In this document: positions 1-7,775 of the stretch, piece after piece
Layout: the number at the start of each line of letters is the position of its first letter
Position numbering within the stretch: position 1 is the stretch's first letter
NCBI GenBank assembly: GCA_016278615.1
Contig: JADQBM010000035.1
Span: 1 to 40,059, forward strand
Direction: 5' to 3'
Source of the DNA: Clostridia bacterium
GTDB lineage: Bacteria > Bacillota > Clostridia > Peptostreptococcales > JAAYPU01
Length of the DNA: 40,059 nucleotides
Notes under the pieces: model-generated
Databases searched by the model: none
What the model was told of the DNA's origin: nothing
Seen by the model: the letters and a program-made list of their open reading frames with translations, nothing else
Made by a program: the position numbers and the translations under genes

Positions 1-805
1 CCAAAGTATCCGGCATAAACCGTTCATCCTTTATATGATCTACAGCTAATCCGACTATATTTTGTAATTCTCCTTTAATAGATGTCACCGTGGGTGAAGC
101 CGTAATGGATTTGAAAAGTATATATGTTTCATCAACACTAATCTTTTTATTGATTTGTTTTTTCAACATGCTCTCCATCGCTTTATTTCTATTGAGTTTA
201 AATACAATTTCTCCTCTTTCTGTTTTGTTCCCTTGTGTTAAATCAAAATAGCATTTCAATTTCTTTTCAAAAAAGTAGGGCGTGTCAAAAGAAGTCTTCC
301 ACTTCATCTGTGTTTTTTCTTCGTTCATTTCACCATGACCGCTATTCATATAGTGGCTTCCAATAAGCCCTTTTATCTCATGATTCATATGGATATCCAT
401 TTGGTCCACATTTCCCGAAGGATCTTTAATGGTATAAAAAGTTAAAAGCTGATTGTCATCTAACATGATGCCGTCCAAAGTAACTGTTGCCCCATTTTCA
501 AAAGTATAACTTTTTCCAATCATCTGTCCTTTTCCCAATTCATTTAATTCTTTCAAAGTGCCATTCATTACATTATCATATCCCACTAAATTCTTGTAAT
601 AATAGGCAAGGGTATCTACATGATAACCTGTTAATAAAACAGCCAGCATGAAGACCGCTACTCTTACTTGCCATTTTTTATTAAATGAAGCTTTCGGTTT
701 GCTTTTGTTAAGGGCATGGGATAACCTTCCCTCTAAATCTGAAGGTATATTTAAATGTTCTATTTCTGATTTCTTTTTATTTAGCATTTCTTCAGTTTTA
801 CTCAT
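1..805 (-). CDS. Anti-sigma factor, DUF4179-type, C-terminus missing (runs off window)
   Basis: Reading the minus strand from an ATG at 805 gives an open frame to the window edge (about 268 residues, no stop), beginning MSKTEEMLNKKKSEIEHLNI. A charged cytoplasmic N-terminus (about 1-45) is followed by one membrane segment (about 47-61, VRVAVFMLAVLLTGY) and a long extracytoplasmic part. This part opens with the Y-N-x-V-M-N-G-T-L-x-E-L-N-E-L-G-K-G-Q stretch and the 'GATVTLDGIMLDDNQL' stretch typical of DUF4179 anti-sigma proteins. The start overlaps the end of the sigma factor gene by 8 bases, the usual sigma/anti-sigma coupling. Inferred role: it holds the ECF sigma factor at the membrane until an envelope signal arrives. 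The signal is unknown. The C-terminus lies outside the window. Confidence 0.75.
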   Translation of the reverse strand, partial: MSKTEEMLNKKKSEIEHLNIPSDLEGRLSHALNKSKPKASFNKKWQVRVAVFMLAVLLTGYHVDTLAYYYKNLVGYDNVMNGTLKELNELGKGQMIGKSYTFENGATVTLDGIMLDDNQLLTFYTIKDPSGNVDQMDIHMNHEIKGLIGSHYMNSGHGEMNEEKTQMKWKTSFDTPYFFEKKLKCYFDLTQGNKTERGEIVFKLNRNKAMESMLKKQINKKISVDETYILFKSITASPTVTSIKGELQNIVGLAVDHIKDERFMPDTL

Positions 806-1322
806 GGTCATCATCACCTAAGCTTTCTTTTAATTTTTTTAAGCCTATAGACACCCTTGACTTCACTGTCCCTATGGGAACTTTCATGATATGGGCGATG
901 GTTTCATAGTCCAAATCTAAATAGTAACGTAATTTTATGGCTTCTTGCTGTTTTTCGTTGAGTTGAAGTAAATAGTCATCTATTGCAAATTGTAGATCTA
1001 TATGTTGAATATCCTGAGGAAAAACCTGTTCTTGAGCTATTGCATCCATATAAACGATCTTTTTCTTATTTTTTAGAGTTCTTTTACAACAATTCGCCAA
1101 AATGGTTTTACTCCAAGAGTAAAAAGCGGCTTCTTTTTTTAAATGATTTATTTTTTCATAGAGTATTACGATCATATCCTCAAGAGCATCCATGGCATCT
1201 TCACTATTTTTCATATAGACATAAGCCAGCTTATAATACCCTTCTTTTTCTGCCATGATGAGAGTTACTAATGCGTCTTTATCTCCATGTTTTGCTTTCT
1301 TCACCAATATTTCAGTCTCCAA
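798..1322 (-). CDS. ECF-type RNA polymerase sigma factor
   Basis: Sigma-70 family factor of about 174 residues. Region 2 is seen in 'EDAMDALEDMIVILYEKI' and the following 'FYSWSKTILANCCKR'. Region 4 is the C-terminal helix-turn-helix, with 'LNEKQQEAIKLRYYLDLDY' followed by 'IAHIMKVPIGTVKSRVSIGL'. I place the start at the TTG at 1322, because AGAGGTG lies just upstream with proper spacing and LETEILVKKAKHG is a normal ECF N-terminus. The in-frame ATG at 1424 would add 34 atypical residues. The gene is followed by, and overlaps by 8 bases, the DUF4179 anti-sigma gene, so the pair is translationally coupled. Such pairs usually control envelope or antimicrobial stress genes; the regulon here is unknown. 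A TTGACT at about 1457-1462 (minus) could be a -35 box, but I could not pair it convincingly. Confidence 0.88.
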   Translation of the reverse strand: METEILVKKAKHGDKDALVTLIMAEKEGYYKLAYVYMKNSEDAMDALEDMIVILYEKINHLKKEAAFYSWSKTILANCCKRTLKNKKKIVYMDAIAQEQVFPQDIQHIDLQFAIDDYLLQLNEKQQEAIKLRYYLDLDYETIAHIMKVPIGTVKSRVSIGLKKLKESLGDDDHE

Positions 1323-1539
1323 GCTCACACCTCTTTTCATATATAAGAGTATTTCATTGTTAAAAAAGTTCATTTTATTTAATATATAAATTGTTTTTTC
1401 GAAAACGGAAAGAATCCCCTTCAATAATCTATATACTTTTCAAACAAGTCAAGTATAATTAGAATAGAATAATTTTGAATTTTACTTATTTGTTGACTCG
1501 TTTGTGTAGGATTGTTTTTTGTAAAGGGAGGATTATGAA

Positions 1540-1989
1540 TTGTTTGGTTTTGAAATAACATACCCACTTTTATGGATTGCTTTGGCTGTGACCTTTGCAA
1601 TAATTGAAGCATTTACTCTGGGCCTCACTACAATATGGTTTGCCGCTGGATCATTGATTGCTATGATCGGCGCATTAGTAGGCATATCCCCTACATGGCA
1701 GATTCTTGTTTTTCTTGTTTCATCATCTATTCTAATCTATTTTACAAGACCCTTTGCCGTTAATTTATTAAAGATAGGAAAGCAAAAAACAAATGCTCAA
1801 TCCCTATTAGGAGAAACGGGAATGGTTATAGAGGAAATAAGACCCTTCCAGACTGGTCTTGTTAAAGTATCCGGGCAGATTTGGACAGCAAAAAGCAAAG
1901 ACGATACCATTATTGAAAAAAACAAGAAGGTTAAAATTTCCCATATAGAAGGCGTAAAGCTCATGGTAGAAGAACTCAAGGAAGCTTAA
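1540..1989 (+). CDS. NfeD-like membrane protein (short form)
   Basis: A protein of 149 residues with three hydrophobic segments (about 5-24, 27-50, 52-70) and a soluble C-terminal OB-like beta domain (about 85-149, with 'LLGETGMVIEEIRPFQTG' and 'GQIWTAKSKDDTIIEK'). This is the short NfeD1b arrangement without the ClpP-like protease domain. The start is a TTG preceded by GGGAGG at good spacing; an ATG at 1533 is in another frame and stops quickly. It lies 24 bases upstream of an SPFH gene, the standard NfeD-SPFH partnership, in which the NfeD OB domain is thought to act with the stomatin-like protein in membrane microdomains. The physiological role is poorly defined in the family. Confidence 0.88.
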   Translation: MFGFEITYPLLWIALAVTFAIIEAFTLGLTTIWFAAGSLIAMIGALVGISPTWQILVFLVSSSILIYFTRPFAVNLLKIGKQKTNAQSLLGETGMVIEEIRPFQTGLVKVSGQIWTAKSKDDTIIEKNKKVKISHIEGVKLMVEELKEA

Positions 1990-2013
1990 ATAATAATTTA
2001 GGAGGATACAAGC

Positions 2014-2925
2014 ATGACAATACCCATTTTATTAATTTTTATTTTAATTATTTTAATCATAACCAATATTAGAATTGTCCCACAGGCCGAATCTTCTGTT
2101 ATCGAAAGACTCGGTGCCTATCATATGACTTGGGAGGTAGGGATACATTTCAAAGTCCCTCTTATAGACAAAATTTCAAAAAAAGTTTCTTTAAAAGAAC
2201 GTGTCGTGGATTTCCCTCCTCAACCGGTTATTACAAAAGATAATGTTACAATGCAAATTGACACTGTCATTTATTATCAGATTACGGACGCTAAGCTTTA
2301 TGCTTATGGTGTGGATAACCCAATATCGGCTATTGAGAATCTCACTGCAACTACCCTTCGTAATATCATTGGGGATCTTGAATTAGATGAAACATTAACC
2401 AGTAGAGATATCATCAATACAAAGATGCGAAGTATATTAGATGAAGCCACCGACCCATGGGGTATAAAGATCAATCGAGTAGAAGTTAAAAACATCATTC
2501 CTCCAATAGATATTCAGCAGGCTATGGAAAAACAAATGCGTGCTGAAAGAGAAAGACGGGAAACCATGCTGAGAGCAGAAGGTGAAAAAAGATCTGCTAT
2601 CCTCATTGCAGAAGGACAAAAAGAATCAACTATTCTAAGAGCTGAAGCACAAAAGGAAGCAGCGATTCGAGAAGCAGAAGGACAATCTGAAGCCATTTTA
2701 AAAGTCCAGAATGCCACTGCAGAAGGTTTGAAAATGCTTAAGGCAGCTGCCCCAGATCAAGCGGTTATTGCTTTAAAAAGCTTAGAAACATTTGCAAAGG
2801 TTGCAGATGGCAAAGCAACTAAAATCATCATTCCTTCGGAAATTCAGGCATTAGCAGGGTTGGCCACATCCATCTCAGAGATACTAAAGACAGAAGAGCT
2901 CCCTCAGGAAAAAAGCCCAGAATAA
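2014..2925 (+). CDS. SPFH/band 7 (stomatin-like, slipin) membrane protein
   Basis: A protein of 303 residues with an N-terminal membrane anchor (about 3-20, very I/L rich), the SPFH domain (about 22-185, with 'VPQAESSVIERLGAYHMTW' and 'VDFPPQPVITKDNVTMQID'), then an Ala/Glu-rich coiled coil (about 170-235) built from repeated 'AEGEKRSAIL', 'AEGQKESTIL', 'AEAQKEAAI' and 'AEGQSEAIL' blocks. It ends in an amphipathic tail. Members oligomerise on the inner face of the membrane and organise lipid microdomains. It is the second gene of the NfeD-SPFH pair (RBS AGGAGG before the ATG) and is followed by a strong hairpin terminator. No protease domain is present. Confidence 0.93.
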   Translation: MTIPILLIFILIILIITNIRIVPQAESSVIERLGAYHMTWEVGIHFKVPLIDKISKKVSLKERVVDFPPQPVITKDNVTMQIDTVIYYQITDAKLYAYGVDNPISAIENLTATTLRNIIGDLELDETLTSRDIINTKMRSILDEATDPWGIKINRVEVKNIIPPIDIQQAMEKQMRAERERRETMLRAEGEKRSAILIAEGQKESTILRAEAQKEAAIREAEGQSEAILKVQNATAEGLKMLKAAAPDQAVIALKSLETFAKVADGKATKIIIPSEIQALAGLATSISEILKTEELPQEKSPE

Positions 2926-2936
2926 TAATAAATATA

Positions 2937-2978
2937 AAGAAGGATAAAACAGGCAACTTCCTGTATTATCCTTCTTTT
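2937..2978. terminator. Bidirectional hairpin terminator
   Basis: A 17-bp near-perfect stem (AAGAAGGATAAAACAGG against CCTGTATTATCCTTCTT) with a CAACTT loop is followed by TTT on the plus strand and by an AT-rich tract on the minus strand. It lies between the convergent SPFH and FMN-binding genes and can serve both. Confidence 0.85.
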
Positions 2979-2994
2979 ATTGTTATTACAAAAA

Positions 2995-3387
2995 TTAAAT
3001 AGGGTTATTCAGAGCATTTTCAATTGCCTTTAATATCACATGACTGCTACTTGTTGCCCCTGAAACAGCATCTACCATTAAAGACTGTTCTTGAATTACG
3101 GTCTCAACAATTACTTCTGCAGCAGCACCCTGTCCGTTCTCATGTTCTAACAATTGGATATCTGTAACTTGCCCATTTTCAACGGTTACACGGACTTTAG
3201 CTGACACTAATTTTGCATCAAATCCTCCTGTATAGGCACCATCCTCTATGTTCTCTATCTGGATATCTCTTATTTCCATTGAGGATATAATACTCTCATA
3301 GCTTTTATAGTCAGAATAGTATTTAACCCCCATTACCAAAAAAATACAGACTATAATAATCCCTACCCATAAAACTTTCTTTTTCAA
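2995..3387 (-). CDS. FMN-binding domain membrane protein
   Basis: A protein of 130 residues with an N-terminal signal anchor (about 4-22) and an extracytoplasmic FMN_bind domain. The domain carries the flavinylation motif D106-A-V-S-G-A-T112, followed by SSSH; in this family ApbE attaches FMN to the threonine by a phosphodiester bond. The start is TTG at 3387, with GGGGGAGAGG upstream. It follows hisC by 21 bases, so it may be co-transcribed. It probably acts as an extracytoplasmic electron carrier, like the small flavoproteins linked to RnfG/NqrC-type or flavin-based respiratory modules. No partner dehydrogenase or apbE gene is visible nearby, so the electron donor and acceptor are unknown. 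Confidence 0.85.
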   Translation of the reverse strand: MKKKVLWVGIIIVCIFLVMGVKYYSDYKSYESIISSMEIRDIQIENIEDGAYTGGFDAKLVSAKVRVTVENGQVTDIQLLEHENGQGAAAEVIVETVIQEQSLMVDAVSGATSSSHVILKAIENALNNPI

Positions 3388-3408
3388 TTACGCCTCTCCC
3401 CCTTCACT

Positions 3409-4467
3409 CTATTCCACCAAAATATTATTCAGCACCTTAATAAATGTCTCCATCTCGATGTCTGTGCCAATGGTTACCCTTAAGAAATTATTAATCCTTG
3501 GTTTATTGAAATATCTGACTAAAATACCTCTTTCTCTAAGCTTTTGAAAAAGGATTTGTGCTTCAAAAGCTTTATGAGAAATAAAGATAAAATTTGCTTT
3601 AGAATCTATGATTTCAAAATTTAATGCCTTCAAGGCTTCCATGGTTTTATCTCTTGTCTCAATGATTCTTTTTCGGGTTTCCTCAAAATAAGTGCTGTCC
3701 TTCAAAGCTTCTGACGCGCCAGCTAAGGCGATCCGATCTATGGTGTAAGAGTTAAAGGAGTTTTTGACTCTGTTGAGCCCATCCATCAGTTCTTCACTAC
3801 CAAAAGCAAATCCAATTCTCAATCCAGCTAAAGAACGAGATTTAGATAAGGTATGAATCACCAGCAAATTGGGATATTTGTTAATCAACGAAATACAGGA
3901 CTCCCCTCCAAAATCAATATAGGCTTCGTCCACTATCACAACGCTATCTTTGTTGCTTTTAATAATATCCTCTATCTTTTCTATGTCTAAATATCTTGAA
4001 GTGGGCGCATTGGGATTAGGGATAACAATACCGCCATTCTTTTTATAATAATCTTCTTTAATTATTTCAAAATTTTCATTTAAGGGTACTGCTTCATATG
4101 CCACACCATAAAGGTTGGCATATACAGGATAAAAGCTATAGGTGATATCGGGAAACAAAATCTTTTTTCCCGCAAAAAAAGCTCCAAAACAAAAAGCCAA
4201 CACCTCATCTGACCCATTTCCCACAAAAACCTGTTTTTTATCCAATCCATAGCATTCAGCTACCGTCTGCCTCAAATCATCACACTCAGGGTCCGGATAC
4301 AATCTTAAATCACTATTCGCTGCATCCCGTATGGCCTTGATCACTCTTGGAGAAGGAGGATAAGGGTTTTCATTGGTGTTTAATTTTATGTACTTTTTGT
4401 CCTTTGGCTGTTCTCCTGGAACATAAGGTTTTAAACCTTTTGCTAAATCTGAAAAAAATTTACTCAT
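3409..4467 (-). CDS. hisC: Histidinol-phosphate aminotransferase
   Basis: A PLP-dependent class I/II aminotransferase of 352 residues, the usual HisC length. Visible marks are the substrate-phosphate region 'LNTNENPYPPSP' (about 29-40), 'NPNAPTS' (about 151-157), the pyridine-N Asp180 in 'IVDEAYIDF', and the Schiff-base Lys209 in 'HTLSKSRSLAGLRIG'. It converts imidazole-acetol phosphate plus glutamate to histidinol phosphate. It is isolated from other his genes: the neighbours are asparaginase upstream and an FMN-binding protein downstream. This isolation is common for HisC paralogues with relaxed specificity (aromatic 2-oxoacids), so the assignment to histidine synthesis is by family only. 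Confidence 0.88.
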   Translation of the reverse strand: MSKFFSDLAKGLKPYVPGEQPKDKKYIKLNTNENPYPPSPRVIKAIRDAANSDLRLYPDPECDDLRQTVAECYGLDKKQVFVGNGSDEVLAFCFGAFFAGKKILFPDITYSFYPVYANLYGVAYEAVPLNENFEIIKEDYYKKNGGIVIPNPNAPTSRYLDIEKIEDIIKSNKDSVVIVDEAYIDFGGESCISLINKYPNLLVIHTLSKSRSLAGLRIGFAFGSEELMDGLNRVKNSFNSYTIDRIALAGASEALKDSTYFEETRKRIIETRDKTMEALKALNFEIIDSKANFIFISHKAFEAQILFQKLRERGILVRYFNKPRINNFLRVTIGTDIEMETFIKVLNNILVE

Positions 4468-4528
4468 TTCATCACCGCTCTTTATATATTCATTTCTTGA
4501 TTATAACCATTTATCGAATTTATTTCAA

Positions 4529-4568
4529 GGGACAGTTGGGGCAGTTTGAAGTGACCCCATCTGTCCCC
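4529..4568. repeat. GGGACAG...CTGTCCC palindromic intergenic repeat
   Basis: GGGACAGTTGGGG and its near-complement CCCCATCTGTCCC flank the loop CAGTTTGAAGTGAC, between asparaginase and hisC. The stem is GC-rich compared with its surroundings, and no long T-run follows on either strand. It resembles a REP-like dispersed palindrome more than a terminator. Confidence 0.6.
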
Positions 4569-4614
4569 TCTTCTTTGATTAACTCTCATCTATTCATCTT
4601 TCATTTACTTTCCA

Positions 4615-5655
4615 CTACCTCTGATCCCCTACACCTACTAATAATGGTTTCGTTAGTTCTCCTCGGAGGCTTTCTTCTACCAAGCATTTTATTTTCTTTA
4701 CATCGTAGTTTTTACTGAATAAATAGTACAATTTGGCCAGTGCTGCTTCTGTTGTCATGTCATATCCACTTACTGCACCGGCTTCAACCAGCATACTACT
4801 GGTTTCATAGACACCAATATGAGCCTCGCCCTCAAGGCACTGTGTACACACGATAATGACCACTCCTCTGTCAGAAGCCTCTTTTAAAACTCTGCCTAAT
4901 CTTTCGTCCTGTGTGGGAATATTACCTACTCCAAAGGCTTCAATGATGATGCCCTTCAATGGTGGCTTAAGTATATTTTCTAGAACATCCGTCTGCATCC
5001 CAGGAATGATTTTTACAACAGCAATGGGGAAATCTCCAAATTCCAGAACATTCAGTCCTTTATTGGTATTATGTATGATCCTATGATAGTATACTTCAAT
5101 ATCGACTCCAGCTTTAGCTAATAAAGGAAAATTAGGTGACTTGAAAGCATCTAAGGAGTCGGAACTGGTTTTGATTGTCCGACAGCCTCGGAATAGCTTT
5201 CCATTAAAATATAAGCAGACCTCCGGAACGTCATACCCTGAAGCTATTTGAAGTGCTGTAATGATGTTTTCTCTGGCATCATTTCGGACTTCCCAAAGTG
5301 GTATTTGAGATCCTGTTACCACAACAGGCTTCCCTAATCCTTCAAGCATAAAGGCCAGGGCCGACGCTGTATAAGCCATAGTATCTGTACCATGCAATAC
5401 AACAAATCCATCATATTTATGATAATTTTTTTCTATATCCTTGGCAATCTTTTTCCATTCCTGTTGCGAAACATTGGATGAATCCAATAAAGTTTCATAT
5501 TCATTAATAACATATTCCGGCATAATGTCTGCTTTTAATTCCGAAATGGCATCCAGTTCTTTATACATATACCCCTTATAAGGTGCGTAACCTTTATCCG
5601 TTTTTACCATCCCGATGGTCCCACCTGTATATATGATATATACTTTCTTTTTCAT
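4615..5655 (-). CDS. ansA: L-asparaginase, type I (cytoplasmic)
   Basis: A protein of about 346 residues. The first catalytic threonine is in 'YTGGTIGM' (Thr13) and the second in 'LHGTDTMAYTASAL' (Thr90, Asp91). 'VVVTGSQIPLWEVRNDARENI' is the type I pattern. There is no signal peptide. It hydrolyses asparagine to aspartate and ammonia. I start at the ATG at 5655, because AGGAGAGAG lies 6-12 bases before it; the in-frame ATG at 5679 lies upstream of that ribosome binding site. The preceding minus-strand promoter (TTTATA-17-TATAAT) supports independent transcription. It is consistent with the amino-acid catabolism seen in neighbouring genes. Confidence 0.92.
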   Translation of the reverse strand: MKKKVYIIYTGGTIGMVKTDKGYAPYKGYMYKELDAISELKADIMPEYVINEYETLLDSSNVSQQEWKKIAKDIEKNYHKYDGFVVLHGTDTMAYTASALAFMLEGLGKPVVVTGSQIPLWEVRNDARENIITALQIASGYDVPEVCLYFNGKLFRGCRTIKTSSDSLDAFKSPNFPLLAKAGVDIEVYYHRIIHNTNKGLNVLEFGDFPIAVVKIIPGMQTDVLENILKPPLKGIIIEAFGVGNIPTQDERLGRVLKEASDRGVVIIVCTQCLEGEAHIGVYETSSMLVEAGAVSGYDMTTEAALAKLYYLFSKNYDVKKIKCLVEESLRGELTKPLLVGVGDQR

Positions 5656-5688
5656 AATCTCTCTCCTAAGATTTTTCATTTTTGTTTC

Positions 5689-5717
5689 ATTATATAGTAT
5701 TCACAAACTTCTATAAA
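5689..5717 (-). promoter_or_regulatory. Probable sigma-A promoter of ansA
   Basis: On the minus strand, TTTATA (5712-5717), a 17-base spacer, then TATAAT (5689-5694), about 30 bases before the ansA start codon. The -10 is perfect; the -35 matches 4 of 6. Confidence 0.5.
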
Positions 5718-5779
5718 TCATTAAAATACTATTTGAATCTTTCTTTAAGTCTTATGTGTTATCTAACAAGTTAGCAAAA

Positions 5780-5805
5780 CGGATGGCACAGGACCCATCC
5801 CTACA
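5780..5805. repeat. GTAGGG-family palindrome (GGATGG...CCATCC variant)
   Basis: CGGATGGcacaggacCCATCCctaca. Read on the minus strand it begins TGTAGGGATGGG and matches the element at 32918-32946. It belongs to the palindrome family also seen at 14142, 19231, 19267 and 21433. Confidence 0.6.
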
Positions 5806-5815
5806 ATTAAAAGAA

Positions 5816-5847
5816 AGATTTTGCAGAAATGAAATGCCGCAAAATCT
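5816..5847 (-). terminator. Terminator of ilvE; member of GATTTTG/CAAAATC hairpin family
   Basis: AGATTTTGC (5816-5824) pairs with GCAAAATCT (5839-5847) around a 14-base loop. On the minus strand the stem is followed by TTCTTTT. It lies about 70 bases after the ilvE stop codon. Between the two is a tandem ATCTATTATCTTTT-type array (about 5858-5910). Confidence 0.6.
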
Positions 5848-5857
5848 ATCCTCAACT

Positions 5858-5910
5858 CTTATCTATTATCTTTTATCTATTATCTTTTATCTATTATCTT
5901 TTATCTGTCA
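5858..5910. repeat. Short tandem repeat, TATCTATTATCTTT units
   Basis: Units of TTATCTATTATCTTTTATCT are repeated about three times directly downstream of ilvE. Related GATAAGA/TATCTC arrays adjoin hairpins at 10206-10250 and 35350-35405. Confidence 0.75.
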
Positions 5911-5917
5911 CCTACAA

Positions 5918-6988
5918 CTATACTTCAACCGTCCATCCAAATGCATCGTCAATCTTACCTGTTTGGATTCCTGTAATGGTATCATAAACTCTCTGTGAGA
6001 CCTCACCAATTTCATTGTTATTAATGGTGATTATACGCTCCTTCCAACAGAGCTCCCCAACAGGAGAGATAACTGCAGCTGTACCTGTCGCAAATACTTC
6101 TTCTAACTTTGCTGCTTCATGTGCCTCATAAACTTCTTGAATGGTAAACCTTTTTTCTGTTATTTTAATGCCCCAATGTTTAAGCAAGTGAATAACAGAA
6201 TTTCTTGTAATTCCTGGTAGAATAGAACCCGTTAGGGGGGATGTGATGACCTCCCCATCTATTTTAAAGAAAGCATTAGATGTTCCAATTTCTTCTACAT
6301 ATTTTCTTTCTACACCATCCAACCATAGGACTTGATTATAGCCTTTCTCATTTGCTTTCACTTGGGCTTTCAAACTTGCAGCGTAGTTTCCACCTACTTT
6401 TGCAAATCCAGTCCCTCCTGAAACAGCTCTTACATACTCATCCTCAACAAATATTTTTGTTGGGCTGAGACCTCCTTTGTAGTAAGCTCCCACAGGAGAA
6501 AGAATAATATAGAACTTATAAGTCTTTGAAGGACGAACCCCCAAGTATGGATCCGTTGCAATTATGAAAGGCCGAATATAAAGAGAGGTTCCTTCCGCTT
6601 CGGGTATCCAATCCTGTTCTACTTTCACTATTTTTTTTATGGCCTCTACCATTAATGAAGTGTCCATTTGTGGCATACACATTCTCTCATTGGTTGCATT
6701 TGTTCTTTCGGCATTTTTTTCAGGCCTAAATAATAAAATCCGTCCATCTACTGCTTTATAGGCTTTCAAACCTTCGAACATCTCCTGCCCATAATGCAAT
6801 ACCATTGCAGATGGCTCTAAATGAATAGGCCCATAAGGTATAACTTTTCCGTCATGCCATCCTTTATCTGTATCATAGGTCATTTCAAACATATGATCCG
6901 TAAATAATGTACCAAATTCAAGATGCTCCTGGTCGGGTTTCTTTTTCGGGTTTGTTGTTTTGTTTACAGGGAAATGATATTCCAACAA
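5918..6988 (-). CDS. ilvE: Branched-chain amino acid aminotransferase
   Basis: A class IV (fold type I of D-AAT/BCAT) PLP enzyme of 356 residues. The cofactor lysine is in 'GTGFAKVGGNYAASLKAQ', the phosphate-binding and specificity segments in 'YVEEIGTSNAFF' and 'GSILPGITRNSVI', and the C-terminal 'FATGTAAVISPVGEL' is intact. The long N-terminal extension and the 'KVGGNY' context resemble the larger BCAT type (also found in eukaryotes) more than E. coli IlvE. It interconverts Leu/Ile/Val and 2-oxoacids. Directly upstream on the same strand are the oxidoreductase genes that use these 2-oxoacids, so here it most likely feeds catabolism. TTG at 6988 or 6985 is the start (AGGAGGGC upstream). A promoter at 7190-7217 lies beyond an inverted-repeat element. 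Confidence 0.92.
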   Translation of the reverse strand: MLEYHFPVNKTTNPKKKPDQEHLEFGTLFTDHMFEMTYDTDKGWHDGKVIPYGPIHLEPSAMVLHYGQEMFEGLKAYKAVDGRILLFRPEKNAERTNATNERMCMPQMDTSLMVEAIKKIVKVEQDWIPEAEGTSLYIRPFIIATDPYLGVRPSKTYKFYIILSPVGAYYKGGLSPTKIFVEDEYVRAVSGGTGFAKVGGNYAASLKAQVKANEKGYNQVLWLDGVERKYVEEIGTSNAFFKIDGEVITSPLTGSILPGITRNSVIHLLKHWGIKITEKRFTIQEVYEAHEAAKLEEVFATGTAAVISPVGELCWKERIITINNNEIGEVSQRVYDTITGIQTGKIDDAFGWTVEV

Positions 6989-7014
6989 AAAGCCCTCCTT
7001 TCATAACCTACTTC

Positions 7015-7181
7015 CTAGTACATCGTTCTCTAAATACCTACGCATTCCTATGGTCTGTTTTCCGATTATACTGCGTCAAAGAAACTTGACGTAGAGCCTA
7101 CTACGCCTGCATTTCTTTTTCTTGCCTAATCAAAAAACAACCTCATAGTAGTACCCAGTTATTTAGAGAACGATGTACTAG
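7015..7181. mobile_element. MITE-like element with 22-bp perfect terminal inverted repeats
   Basis: The left end (7015-7036) begins CTAGTACATCGTTCTC and ends TAAATA; the right end (7160-7181) is its exact reverse complement. The 123-bp interior is itself partly self-complementary: TGTTTTCCGATTA near 7060 faces TAATCAAAAAACA near 7120-7132, and GCGTCAA/TTGACG forms a central hairpin. The whole can therefore fold as one long imperfect hairpin. No open frame is present. I see no clear target-site duplication. It lies between the ilvE promoter and the ilvE ribosome binding site, so it would be transcribed as leader RNA. Confidence 0.7.
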
Positions 7182-7189
7182 TTATTTTA

Positions 7190-7217
7190 ATTATAACGGT
7201 TTTGAAGTATTAGTAAA
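7190..7217 (-). promoter_or_regulatory. Probable sigma-A promoter of ilvE
   Basis: On the minus strand, TTTACT (7212-7217), a 16-base spacer, then a perfect TATAAT (7190-7195). The predicted start point falls at the right edge of the 167-bp inverted-repeat element. No T-box (no AGGGTGGNACCGCG) is present in the leader. Confidence 0.55.
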
Positions 7218-7235
7218 GAACCAAAGGGATATTTT

Positions 7236-7775
7236 TTAGTTTTGAAGAACTTCTCCTTTTTTTAATGCTTCCTTATTTACTGGAATCAACTTAGCTTTTT
7301 CCCCTTGGAACATCTTCTCCAATACTTTCTCAACCGTTTCTATCCTCACTACACCGGTTTCTTTTATAATTGCTCCCAGCATGACCATATTTGCTATCTT
7401 GCTGTTTTGTAGCTGCATTGCAATATCATTAGCTGAAATATAATAATCTTTTATATTCTTTCTGTCGGGTTTTATGTTAATAAGCGAAGCATTTATAAAT
7501 ATTGAACCACCATCTTCGAGGGAATCCTGGAATTTGGTTAATGATGGCAGATTCATTGCAACCACTGAAGTTGCTTTGGAAACAATGGGAGAACTTATGG
7601 GTTTATCTGATATGATGACATGACAATTAGCTGTCCCACCACGCATCTCAGGTCCATAGGAAGGGAGCCATGTTACTTCTTTCCCTTCAAGCATACCTGC
7701 ATAAGCCAATATCATACCCATTGACATGACCCCTTGCCCACCAAAACCTGAAATAATAAATCTATGATCAGCCAT
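7236..7775 (-). CDS. 2-oxoacid:ferredoxin oxidoreductase, gamma subunit (branched-chain type)
   Basis: A protein of 179 residues starting MADHRFIISGFGGQGVMSMG, the hallmark N-terminus of the gamma domain, with 'WLPSYGPEMRGGTANCHVI' further on. I choose the ATG at 7775 (GGGAGGTG upstream) rather than the GTG at 7784. It overlaps the beta gene by 8 bases and is the last gene of the fd-alpha-beta-gamma set. With the alpha, beta and ferredoxin subunits it forms the heterotetrameric enzyme that converts 2-oxoacid plus CoA to acyl-CoA plus CO2 plus reduced ferredoxin in the cytoplasm. Together with ptb/buk and ilvE, the likely substrates are branched-chain 2-oxoacids. Pyruvate- and 2-oxoglutarate-specific versions share this domain, so specificity is inferred. 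Confidence 0.9.
   Translation of the reverse strand: MADHRFIISGFGGQGVMSMGMILAYAGMLEGKEVTWLPSYGPEMRGGTANCHVIISDKPISSPIVSKATSVVAMNLPSLTKFQDSLEDGGSIFINASLINIKPDRKNIKDYYISANDIAMQLQNSKIANMVMLGAIIKETGVVRIETVEKVLEKMFQGEKAKLIPVNKEALKKGEVLQN

Noticed and set aside
983-1258. Plus-strand ORF opposite the sigma factor
   Set aside because: It is a shadow frame of a well-supported gene with no ribosome binding site.
6989-7235. T-box leader for ilvE
   Set aside because: No AGGGTGGNACCGCG motif or stem I features; the region is a terminal-inverted-repeat element with a plain promoter behind it.
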